A DNA stretch of 64,000 bases from contig CADCXA010000050.1 of the NCBI GenBank assembly GCA_902806565.1, positions 310,001-374,000 on the forward strand. Direction: 5' to 3'. The stretch is from Hypoxylon rubiginosum (Eukaryota > Ascomycota > Sordariomycetes > Xylariales > Hypoxylaceae). The position numbers and the translations under genes are program-made. Within the stretch, counting starts at the first letter, position 1; every line of letters starts with the position of its first letter. Under the pieces are notes generated by a model that made no database searches, was not told the DNA's origin, and was given only the letters and a program-made list of their open reading frames with translations. Shown in pieces: positions 45,617 to 54,063 of this stretch.

Positions 45617-46695
45617 ATAGGCAGTTTTACTACAATATATCGAAGTGGTAGTTGGTAGTTGATGATTGATCAACAATCGTGCAAGCAAACCAACTAAGAA
45701 AAAAGAAAAAGTGCGATTTGTCTTCTTTGCCAAAGGGGGACGCCGATCACCAATTGCCCTTATACCGTAAGACGCAGAAAAAACGGACACCGAAGGATGA
45801 CGATGGCGAGGGATCGGGTGCTGGGGGCTTATAAGCCTCCTTTCTTGACGGGCGAAGGCTGAGATCAAAGAAAAAAAAAAGGCAGCTGGTTGGCTTAGAG
45901 GCTTGTAAGACTGACCAAGATCGTCCCGAGCGGGGGCAAAAGAAGCTGAGCGAAAAGGTTGGCAAGTGAACGAAGCGGACGGGAATACCGCAGCCCTTTA
46001 CGAAGTAGCCAATGCAGGATTGCAACAAAAAAAGAGAGAGATTAATACCAAAGGAGTGCTATACTAACGAATGGTCCGTAGGCGGGCCGGACCTGGATTC
46101 GATTGGATCGATGTGATAAAAGAGCGACGGAATCGAGTCCAGCCGGAGACACCTTGTTTCTCGAGTACTTATCACAAAGAAACGAGTGCTCAAGAAGTAG
46201 AAGTGCTTGATATCAAGGACGAGAGATGCATATTTCAAATAATGCACAAGACACACGTCGAGCCAGTCAGTCTACGCCAAGTAATAGAAGAATACCATAC
46301 ATAGGTACGTAATATAACACGAAAGCAACCGTCAAGCCAAAACTTTGCATGCTGGCATGGCTTCGGAATGAATGTGGCAATTGTCTCTGGTGACGAGGAA
46401 TCAGGGGTTGGTCAAGTGCAAGTGATAGAGCCATCTCATTAGTAGCTGATAGGGCGGAATCGACCCAAGGAGTGTTTCGAAACACCGGCTTATGAGACAC
46501 AGTCTTCAGCTTGCATGAAGGTCCCCTCCGAGCCGTGCATGAAACAGGAACGCATGTTGCCAAAATTGGATAGCTCCCACCAATCCTTCGACGAGCTCAG
46601 GTCTCCAGAACCACCCCAGAGGAACAGAATGGGCGGCGTGTCCATTCCAGAACACGCGACCCCTGCCTACCTCGCTATTGGTTCGCATTTCCCAT

Positions 46696-48298
46696 CTACT
46701 TCGGATAGTCCTTCAAATGGTAACTCTTTAGCTTCACGAATTGATCGAAGCCAAATTTACTCAGAGTAACGCCCTTGCCCGAATTCTTCCAACCCGTCCA
46801 GGCCAAATCCTGCGGAGAAAAATTACAATGTCAGCAAGATTGAGCGGTTTCTTGTCGTTGAACAAGCATAAAAAGTACTTACCGGGCTAGGATAGTCCGC
46901 GCGGTTGACAAAGACGGTTCCGGCTTCGACTTGATCTGCCAACTCATAGCCCTTCTCCGTATCCTTGGTCCAGATGCTAGCTGTGAGACCGAATTCGCTT
47001 TCATTCATCAGCTTCACCGCCTCGTCGTCACTCTTTACCTTCATGACGGAAATGACCGGTCCGAACGTCTCCTCCGTCATGACCGTCATGCTGTGGTCGA
47101 CATCGGCCAGGAGCGTGGGTTTGACAAAGTTGCCCTTCGTCGGTAGACTGGAGAACGTTGGGTTCTCGGGCGTCAAGTCCTTGGCGCCCTTATCCAAGGC
47201 ATCCTTGATATGAGCTTCGATGGCCTCCTTAGACCGCTTTGAAATGACTGGCCCAATTTGGGTTTCCTTCTCTAGAGGGTCTCCGACCTTATAGTCCTTC
47301 AGGACCTTCTGGACGGCCTCGATGAAAGAATCGTAAATCTTCTCATCTACGTAAACACGTTCGATAGCGCAGCAGCTTTGTCCCGAGTTGAAGATCGACC
47401 CGTCCACTATCTCAGCAGCTGCCCAATCGATATCTACGTCTCCTCTGACGTATGCGGGATCTTTGCCACCTAGCTCCAGGCCGACATTTACAATACGGTC
47501 CGCGGCCGCCTTTTGGACTGCCAACCCTCCTGCAACCGATCCGGTAAAGCAGATTAGAGATACCAGAGGGTTTCTCACTACAGATTCCATAATCACCGGC
47601 GAACCACAGTGGAAGTACTGCAAGACGCCTGCGGGGAGCCCGGCTTCAGCGAAGACTTTGGCAACCTGTTCAACTATCGTAGGGGTCTGAGGGGAAGGCT
47701 TGAGGATTACGGTGTTACCGGCAAGCAATGCTGGTATGAGTGAGTTGACTAGAATTAGGTAAGGGTACTAATAGGGGATTAGCATTGTTCTTTATGGTAC
47801 CTAGGTAGGTAAGGTAGTAGATTGCCTTACGTTCCACGCAAAGATGACGAGAACGGGCCCGACGGGAACTTTTCGAATGAATCGCTTGAAGCCCTTCTCT
47901 GGCTCGCCATCTGTGTCTTTCAACGTCTCCTCTGAAATCTTCAGGAGGTAGTTGGCACGCTTGACGGCCGTCGTAACTAGTGTACGGTTAATATAAGCAG
48001 CATTTTATGGCTTTTGGGGGGCGGTTTTATCGCTCTTACTTTCACCAGCAGTATAAGCAATCGGCCGTCCCATCTGGACGGTAACCTCTTCAGCGAGGTC
48101 ATCCTTCTTCTTCTCGAGCAATGCTAATGCTTTCTTGACTATGATCTGACGATCCGTCAATGAAGTCTGTCGCCAGCTCTGGAACCTTTCGGCGGCAATC
48201 TTCGGAATCTCTTCCAAATCGGCTGCCGTGACGCCATTGCGCGTCAAGATAGGCTCGTTCGTGGTGGGTGAAATGGTCGTGAGGACTTCTACAGACAT
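46696..48298 (-). CDS. NAD(P)-dependent aldehyde dehydrogenase
   Basis: Four exons (48298-48040, 47976-47831, 47767-46883, 46809-46696) join in phase to 467 aa, a normal ALDH length. It oxidises an aldehyde to the acid. Motifs: VIFAWNYPYL (substrate/NAD entry), GNTVILKPSPQTP, FTGSVAGGLAVQKAA (Rossmann turn), the general base in LELGGKDPAYV, and the catalytic Cys in FNSGQSCCAIERVYV. EETFGPVISVMKV and WKNSGKGVTLSKFGF are the late motifs. The GKDPAYV form resembles a fungal succinate-semialdehyde dehydrogenase-like subgroup, but substrate cannot be settled. No targeting signal is obvious. Confidence 0.93.
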
Positions 48299-48474
48299 GA
48301 TATCGATGCACTATGATGAAAGCGGGCAATATGTAAAAGACTACTGAATACGGATCGATATGCTCGAGTTTTAGGAGAGTTCTTGTGTCGGTGGTCAAAC
48401 TCTAGTCCCGATTAGGAAGGTGGAGAACGCGCATTCCCAATTAGGGCAGGCTTATGTAAGGTCGGGATCGGCTT

Positions 48475-48641
48475 TGCCAGGTCTGAGTGCCAGGTCTAAG
48501 TGCCAGGTTTAGATTCCAGATTTGGATTCCAGATTTGGATTCCAAGTTAGGATTTGCTTACCTAACCAGGTGTGGCCAAAGCGCCTAGGCAGGCCAGGAT
48601 GGGCAGATTTTGGATGCCAGGTTTGGAATGCCAAGTTTGGC
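48475..48641. repeat. 13-bp tandem array (TGCCAGGTTTGGA type)
   Basis: Six contiguous 13-bp units at 48475-48552 (TGCCAGGTCTGAG, TGCCAGGTCTAAG, TGCCAGGTTTAGA, then TTCCAGATTTGGA twice and TTCCAAGTTAGGA) and two more at 48615-48627 and 48629-48641. The units grade into one another, so the array is degenerate and not recent. It lies 177-343 nt upstream of the ALDH ATG. Confidence 0.85.
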
Positions 48642-48720
48642 AACTTATATAAGCAGGCGCGCACAGGCCACCACGCAAAAGCCATATACACAACCACACC
48701 TTTATTTTACACGTATAGGA

Positions 48721-48752
48721 CGTCACACAGCGCGAAGGGGCGTCGTGTGACG
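48721..48752. repeat. Inverted repeat with CGTCACAC arms
   Basis: Arms CGTCACAC (48721-48728) and GTGTGACG (48745-48752) are perfect complements around a GC-rich 16-nt loop. It abuts the next, larger hairpin by one base. Confidence 0.7.
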
Positions 48753-48753
48753 A

Positions 48754-48811
48754 GTGCGTATTTTTGCGGCGGCGGCGGCGGCGAAGCCGCCGCTGCCGCA
48801 AAAATACGCAC
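48754..48811. repeat. 58-bp hairpin with GTGCGTATTTTTGCGGC arms
   Basis: Arms 48754-48779 and 48786-48811 match at 25 of 26 positions around a 6-nt loop (GGCGAA). The inner part is (GGC)n and the outer part GTGCGTATTTTTGC. The composition is unlike a terminator and more like a mobile-element end or an extrusion-prone palindrome. Confidence 0.9.
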
Positions 48812-48850
48812 GAGGAGCCGGCGGCCCTAAGCGCAACGGCCGGCTGTGGC

Positions 48851-48910
48851 TTTAGGTATGGCTTTGGGTGTGGCTTTGGGTGTGGCTTTGGGTGTGGCTT
48901 TGGGTGTGGC
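48851..48910. repeat. 12-bp tandem array TTTGGGTGTGGC
   Basis: Four perfect copies (48863-48910) preceded by one diverged copy (TTTAGGTATGGC, 48851-48862). Perfect identity suggests recent expansion, in contrast to the degenerate 13-bp array nearby. Confidence 0.9.
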
Positions 48911-49350
48911 CAGGGGGATAAGGACAGGGGGATAGGGGGGGGACAGGGGGATAGCCAATCAGAGCTCCTAAAACTCGAGCTTTTGTGTTCACCTAGAGGG
49001 AGGGGGGGACATCGGTTTATAAAATATATGATCACATAAATTTCGAATATTGACCTAAATATTTACTTGAGCTCCGATCCGGACATGGCTATCGCGGGTC
49101 TAACATTCTCTTCGTAGAGATAAACGAGATAAACGTCATGGTGGGGGATCAGCAGCCCCTCAAAGGCCTCGATTGATAAAAATTACTCTTTTTAATGCAT
49201 ATGCACCCTAGTCTTATCGGAAAGATCTTATCGGCAACTCCATTTTATTTTCTTTGGTTCTAGTCTAGAAAAACACTAGACAGCCAGAATTGCCTTCTTG
49301 AAGCTCTTGAAGGATATATACAACAATTAGGGACATAATTAGTCGAAAAT

Positions 49351-50349
49351 ATGGCTCCCGAAAAAAGAAACAATTTCCTGGACGCGGAAGAGAGTGAAGA
49401 TGATGGCAGCCAAGGCTATGATTCGGAGGCCGAGCAATTACAAAAAGGTGGCCGAACAGCAAAGCGTCGCAAACTAAGCGAGGATATCGCCAGTGACGAA
49501 GAAGACGAGATTAACGCCGAGGAGGATATCAGATATGATGCGGCTACGCCAGAGAATGGAGGTCCACAAGAAGAGGAGGATAGGGCGGCACCTGAGGCTT
49601 CACACAGGATGGTGGACCAAGACGAAATAAGGCCCAGCAAAGACAAGCAACTCGAATTGCCGGATGTTACACGTCCGCTGATCAAAAAGAACTTGGTATC
49701 TACCGACGCAGCGATCAAGAAGTCCGGCCTAATCTACCTATCACGCATACCACCCTTCATGAAGCCTGCCAAACTCCAGTCGCTGCTCGAACCGTATGGC
49801 AAGATCAATAGGATATTCCTCACACCCGAAGACCCTCAGGACCGTTCTCGAAGGGTTCGCCAGGGCGGCAACAAAAAACACATGTACACGGACGGATGGG
49901 TGGAATTTGTCGACAAGAAAGATGCGAAGAAGGCCGTCGATCTGCTGAATGCCCGAACTATAGGAGGAAAGAAGAACTCGTACTACCGCGACGATATTTG
50001 GAACCTCCTCTACCTGAAAGGATTTAAGTGGCACAACCTCACGGAGCAGATCAACTCGGAAATGGCTGAAAGGACAAGCAGAATGCGGGCTGAAATCAGC
50101 AAGTCGACTAAGGAGAATAAAGATTTCGTGAAAAATATCGAGAAGGCTAAGATGCTGGATGGAATGCAGGCCAAGGCAGCGGCGAAGAGGAGTAAAAACG
50201 AAGGATACACCAGCAAAGGTCTTTCTACTACCGCAAGAGAACTTGATGAGTCTAAGGGCGTGCCGAAGTTCAAGCAAGCTTCTGTAGGGAAGAAAGGGGT
50301 AGAGCAGGCCCCCGAGGAGGCAAAGCGTATCCTAAGCAAGCTCTTTTAA
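49351..50349 (+). CDS. ESF2: Pre-rRNA-processing protein Esf2 (ABT1 family)
   Basis: Single-exon gene of 332 aa. Esf2 is an SSU-processome factor that binds and stimulates the helicase Dbp8 in 18S rRNA maturation. An acidic N-terminus of about 110 residues precedes a divergent RRM: GLIYLSRIPPFMKPAKLQSLL (RNP2), YGKINRIFLTPED, then YTDGWVEFVDKKDAKKAVDLLN (RNP1) and YRDDIWNLLYLKGFKWHNLTEQI, the ABT1/Esf2 signature. A helical basic tail follows. No intron is needed. All conserved blocks are present, so the call is firm. Confidence 0.94.
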   Translation: MAPEKRNNFLDAEESEDDGSQGYDSEAEQLQKGGRTAKRRKLSEDIASDEEDEINAEEDIRYDAATPENGGPQEEEDRAAPEASHRMVDQDEIRPSKDKQLELPDVTRPLIKKNLVSTDAAIKKSGLIYLSRIPPFMKPAKLQSLLEPYGKINRIFLTPEDPQDRSRRVRQGGNKKHMYTDGWVEFVDKKDAKKAVDLLNARTIGGKKNSYYRDDIWNLLYLKGFKWHNLTEQINSEMAERTSRMRAEISKSTKENKDFVKNIEKAKMLDGMQAKAAAKRSKNEGYTSKGLSTTARELDESKGVPKFKQASVGKKGVEQAPEEAKRILSKLF

Positions 50350-50624
50350 ACCCGTCAGAAGGAATATACTGGATTTTGTACGAATAGCTACCTAAGCACA
50401 CAGCAACGCAGGCAGCAGTGGACGCTACATCAAATTCGCCTTTTAAGATCTTCAGATTGAGATGCTCGAAGACTACCTAGCAGAAGCATTACATTAACTA
50501 CTTAAACCACAATCCCTCCTCATAACTTCCTCCTACAACATACACTACAGCATCTACAGTAACATAACAGTATCATTGCCTCATCGTTTACATCATTTCA
50601 CCATCTGCGTCACCTTCTGCCACC

Positions 50625-51503
50625 ATGTCTTTGCAAAAGATTAACCGTGACGACAACAACGAAAAGGAGGTGTTAGATCTCTTCCTCAAGCACAACGAGG
50701 TCGTCGAGGCAGCCGAATGGACCATGCTCGACATGAAGCTGGACGAGGCCCTCCTGGTCCTGAACGCGGCGAGCTGGAAGCCCGAGGACTTCAACTTCTT
50801 CGCCGGGTACCTGCTCTGCCGCACCATCCGGCCGGGGGACCCCGAGATCTTGCCGGTCGAGCACGTCCTGCTGGCGGCCGACGTGATCCAGGACTGCAGG
50901 CTCATGGACGGCACCAAGATACGCACCGACGCCAAGATCCCGTCGATGCTGGTCGTCTACGCCATCTACTGCGTGGCGGACGCCGTGTGCGAGGGCGTTC
51001 ATCTCCAGCGGTACCTCCGGGACGAATATAAGACTCCGGACCTGAAAGCCGCCACCGATTCCGCAAAGGACAATGCCGACAAGACGGCCCGTACTGCCGA
51101 CAAGGACCGGAAGGAGACCGAGGCTCCTTCGCCCCGTCCTTCGTCGTCGGTACCTACGCAGCAGCCTACCGTGCCCGCCCATCCCTTCGGTCCTTTCAAT
51201 CCTGCCGCCGCCGCCCCTGGCGGTCGTGGTCCCGTCCCTACCGCTAGCCCTTGGGCTTACCATCAACCTTCAGGTTACCCTCGACCTTCGGGGTTTTCGG
51301 GTTTCCCTCCAGGTTTCCCTGCTCATTCGGCTGTCCCTACTCCTTCGGCTGCCCCTACTCCTTCCGGTGTTTCTTCCGGTGTCGGTAGTCCTGCTGGTCC
51401 CGCCGGTCTACGGCCTTCGTCGTCTAGGGGCTCTCCACCTAGGCTATCTGCGCCGAATGCTCCCGCTCGCTTTGGCTCTAGCCAGCCTTCGGCCCGACAG
51501 TAA
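50625..51503 (+). CDS. Orphan protein with helical N-terminal domain and Pro/Ser-rich tail
   Basis: Single-exon gene of 292 aa, not recognised. Residues 1 to about 135 look folded and helical (ILPVEHVLLAADVIQDCRLM, IPSMLVVYAIYCVADAVCEG, LQRYLRDEYKTP), with acidic and Leu-rich stretches. The hydrophobic parts are short and charged, so membrane insertion is unlikely. Residues 135-292 are disordered, with GPFNPAAAAPGGRGP, then repeats such as YPRPSGFSGFPPGFP and TPSAAPTPSGVSSG. The N-terminal half uses strongly G/C-ending codons. It starts 275 nt after ESF2 on the same strand. Confidence 0.65.
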   Translation: MSLQKINRDDNNEKEVLDLFLKHNEVVEAAEWTMLDMKLDEALLVLNAASWKPEDFNFFAGYLLCRTIRPGDPEILPVEHVLLAADVIQDCRLMDGTKIRTDAKIPSMLVVYAIYCVADAVCEGVHLQRYLRDEYKTPDLKAATDSAKDNADKTARTADKDRKETEAPSPRPSSSVPTQQPTVPAHPFGPFNPAAAAPGGRGPVPTASPWAYHQPSGYPRPSGFSGFPPGFPAHSAVPTPSAAPTPSGVSSGVGSPAGPAGLRPSSSRGSPPRLSAPNAPARFGSSQPSARQ

Positions 51504-52152
51504 TTACAACCGTGGAGGGGTATCGAGCCCGTCGACTCACTTGACATTCAATTATCGTCCTAGCATCCGTAACGCTGGCCTTCTCGAGACTGTCACAACA
51601 TGGGGGGTTGCGAAGGGGGAGGATGAATAGGGATGGTGGCATAGTGAACTTGTAATGGCATACCCAATATTGCGATATGGTATGCATGGGACAGACTGAG
51701 GAGTCCGAAATCTACGGATTCCTATGCTTCGGGAGCTTTGACGAATTAGATGTCATTGGTACGCCCACACAAGTTGGTGGTGTACTTGCTACGATAACGA
51801 TACGTAAGCATTGCCTTTAGGGGTTCACTGAGTTTGTGCCATTAGATCATAATGAATAAGACGAATCTCAAGTTCTTTCTGTAAATGCCCATGTTCCTGA
51901 CCACTTGACTCTCGAGCTCATGAGCCCATTTCATGGGTCTGGATGAAATGCCGGCATAATGGCGTAGAAGGTAAGTGATAGAGGCCGAGATGATTAACTT
52001 AGTTCGGTTTAGAACACTATTGAATTATTACAAGTCTCATCGTTTAGGATCACGAGGTTCCGGATTATAGAAGTAGGAAAGGCTCGGGATTTAGCTCATT
52101 AATTCATTCTCTCTATATTTATATTTTCGACGCCAGCTAAAATAGCAACAAC
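51504..52152. other. Convergent intergenic region
   Basis: 649 nt between the orphan gene and NMD3 3' ends. AT rich, no feature recognised. Confidence 0.45.
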
Positions 52153-53709
52153 CTACTTCTCTTCCATCGTGAGCTCGTCGAAATCATCGAGCAGCTCGTT
52201 CATGTCGACCTGCGGCAGGTCGCCATCGTCGCCGTCGTCCGTGGTAACCATGGACATCTCGTCGACCTGCTTCTGCCGGGCGGGCTGCTTGTACAGCTGG
52301 ACGCCCTGGCGGAACTCCTCGTCCTCCTCGATGTCCTGCAGGAACATCTCGAACTCGCGGTCCATGCGCTCCTGGTCCGTCTTCTTGGGTAGCAGCTCGC
52401 CCTCGTCCTTGGCCATGCGCTTGACCTTCCAGTGCCGCTTGCGGTTGCGCCGGCGGTTCGGGTAGTGCTTCTTGACGATGACCACGTCCGGGATCCGCGA
52501 CGAGTACGTGTGCGACTCCTCGATCGCCTCGAAATTCGGGTTGTTGAAGTTGGTACCCGTCAACATGTACCCCATAACCGAGTCTCCGGCGTGAAGCAGA
52601 CCGCCTAGATGCGTACGCGCGAAGAACGTCCTGTCGTTGACGCCTAGGTCGGTAGCTCGCGCAAGTTGCGCCTCCCCTAGTACCCACTTCCCTTTCGTCG
52701 GTCCTACCGGCTCGCAGTCCATGACGATAAACTCAACTAGGTCTTTGGCATCTGCCAGTGAAATGAACGGTGATCTCCAGTATACCGGTCCACTGATGTC
52801 GGCCGTCTGAAGTGTGTTGGGATCTAAGACATTGATCGCGCTGCCGATCCTGTAGCATATTGCCAACGGGGAAATGTTTCCGATCTGCTTGGCTAGGGGA
52901 ATGGGCAGGGCTACTAAGTCATCTTTGCAGATAGGTATTATCTCGACTGAAAATGAGAATTTGTATGATTTTTTGGCGGTGTGAGCATCCTGGGAGATGA
53001 GTTCCTGCGACTTCTTGACTCGGACGGGCACGACGGAATTTAAGAAATCGACGAATTTTTCGGCTTGGTTTCTGGCAGAGAAGAAAAAGTCTATGCCGTC
53101 CTTCGCCTCCTTAATGTTGATCGTTTCGCGATGAGCGCCGTGCTTAAGGATGAGTTGCTCGAGGAACAGGAATGTCCTCTTATGCAGCACCTTCTGCCGG
53201 ACTTGGACGCTTGCTCTCCATACGTTTGCCGTGTATGACTTGGCACACTCGGGACACTGCTGATATGCGACAACATAGACGACCTCCAAGGCTTGCTGCA
53301 TAACCCGATCGTCTGCCACGGCCGCCTGGACTACGAGCTTGACCCGTATTCGCCTCGAGTGGGGTTCGGTCCATATAAAGCTGGCATCAATAATTCTCGT
53401 CCGGTTGAGACTCAGTTTCTTAAGACATAACGCGAGAAGCTCGCGGGATTCGGGTAGGGCGTTTACCCAGCTGGTCGGCGGTTGAAGCCATCGGTCGCAG
53501 TCTCGGCAGAAATGGAGGGTGGCCTCGCGCTGGATGCCTTGGGAGATATCTTTGGTAAGCTTGAAGCAGTCGTAGCACTTGGCGTCGATGGCGGTAGTGC
53601 CATCGATGGGAGCACCGCAGTCGCAACAGAATATAGTGGCAGAGATGGCATTTTCCACCTGCGATGGCGCTATGGAGATGGGAGCATCTGAATCTACATC
53701 CATCGACAT
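52153..53709 (-). CDS. NMD3: 60S ribosomal export protein Nmd3
   Basis: Single-exon gene of 518 aa. Nmd3 is the adaptor that brings pre-60S subunits to the exportin Crm1. The N-terminal zinc-binding part has paired CxxC motifs (FCCDCGAP, CYDCFK, FCRDCDRWLQPP, CPECAKSYTANVWRA). IFFFSAR-like text is seen as DGIDFFFSARNQAEKF, followed by the central SKKSYKFS-type segment and GYMLTGTNFNNPNFE late in the protein. A basic block (YPNRRRNRKRHWKVKRM) is the likely NLS, and the acidic Leu-rich C-terminus (DMNELLDDFDELTM) fits the Crm1 export signal. Length is normal for fungal Nmd3. Confidence 0.95.
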   Translation of the reverse strand: MSMDVDSDAPISIAPSQVENAISATIFCCDCGAPIDGTTAIDAKCYDCFKLTKDISQGIQREATLHFCRDCDRWLQPPTSWVNALPESRELLALCLKKLSLNRTRIIDASFIWTEPHSRRIRVKLVVQAAVADDRVMQQALEVVYVVAYQQCPECAKSYTANVWRASVQVRQKVLHKRTFLFLEQLILKHGAHRETINIKEAKDGIDFFFSARNQAEKFVDFLNSVVPVRVKKSQELISQDAHTAKKSYKFSFSVEIIPICKDDLVALPIPLAKQIGNISPLAICYRIGSAINVLDPNTLQTADISGPVYWRSPFISLADAKDLVEFIVMDCEPVGPTKGKWVLGEAQLARATDLGVNDRTFFARTHLGGLLHAGDSVMGYMLTGTNFNNPNFEAIEESHTYSSRIPDVVIVKKHYPNRRRNRKRHWKVKRMAKDEGELLPKKTDQERMDREFEMFLQDIEEDEEFRQGVQLYKQPARQKQVDEMSMVTTDDGDDGDLPQVDMNELLDDFDELTMEEK

Positions 53710-54063
53710 CGTGGGCTGATTGTTAGATTTCTTCCGTCTATGGCAAAGGTCAAAGGTGGATGTTCGTCGCTATAGATTTTGATGGTGGGGTTTTTTCGCA
53801 AGTCAAAATAAAAAAATGTCGATTTGATCATTGCCCCTCGATTGATAAGCGGACCTGTCTGCCTGTGTGGGTTATCGCCACTAGTGCTTATCGCCTTATA
53901 TATTTCAGTCAGCACTTGGATATGCAGAAATGCAGTATATACATGTTAGCACTACTAGCACTTAGCACTTATAAATCAGCTTTCACCCATTGTTGAAAGC
54001 AATCTACATGTATATTCAGTGGCGATGCTACAGTACTTTCCGACATCTATATATCCTAGAAAC
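53710..54063. other. Intergenic region NMD3 / DUF3176 gene
   Basis: 354 nt upstream of NMD3 and downstream of the next same-strand gene. It holds the NMD3 promoter. Nothing else is recognised. Confidence 0.45.

Larger units (their letters stand above)
45077..46695. other. Intergenic region with short tandem repeats
   Basis: 1619 nt upstream of the TPRK-repeat gene and downstream of the aldehyde dehydrogenase. It has two microsatellite-like repeats (45511-45534 and 45597-45616), oligo-A runs, and several overlapping ORFs under 155 codons with low-complexity translations. A long 5' UTR for the TPRK-repeat gene is possible. Confidence 0.4.
48299..49350. other. Repeat- and hairpin-rich divergent intergenic region
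   Basis: 1052 nt between the ALDH and ESF2 start codons. It holds, in order, a 13-bp tandem array, two more copies of that unit, two neighbouring inverted repeats, a 12-bp tandem array and a G-rich block with repeated GACAGGGGGATA. The last 390 nt before ESF2 are ordinary AT-rich sequence. Confidence 0.6.

Noticed and set aside
46071..46304. 77-aa plus-strand ORF
   Set aside because: Short, unsupported start, no homologous-looking segment, no splicing context.
48562..49039. 157-aa and 91-aa ORFs in the repeat block
   Set aside because: Translations are tandem-repeat products (for example PHPKPHPKPH, GFGCGFGCGF) with no gene context.
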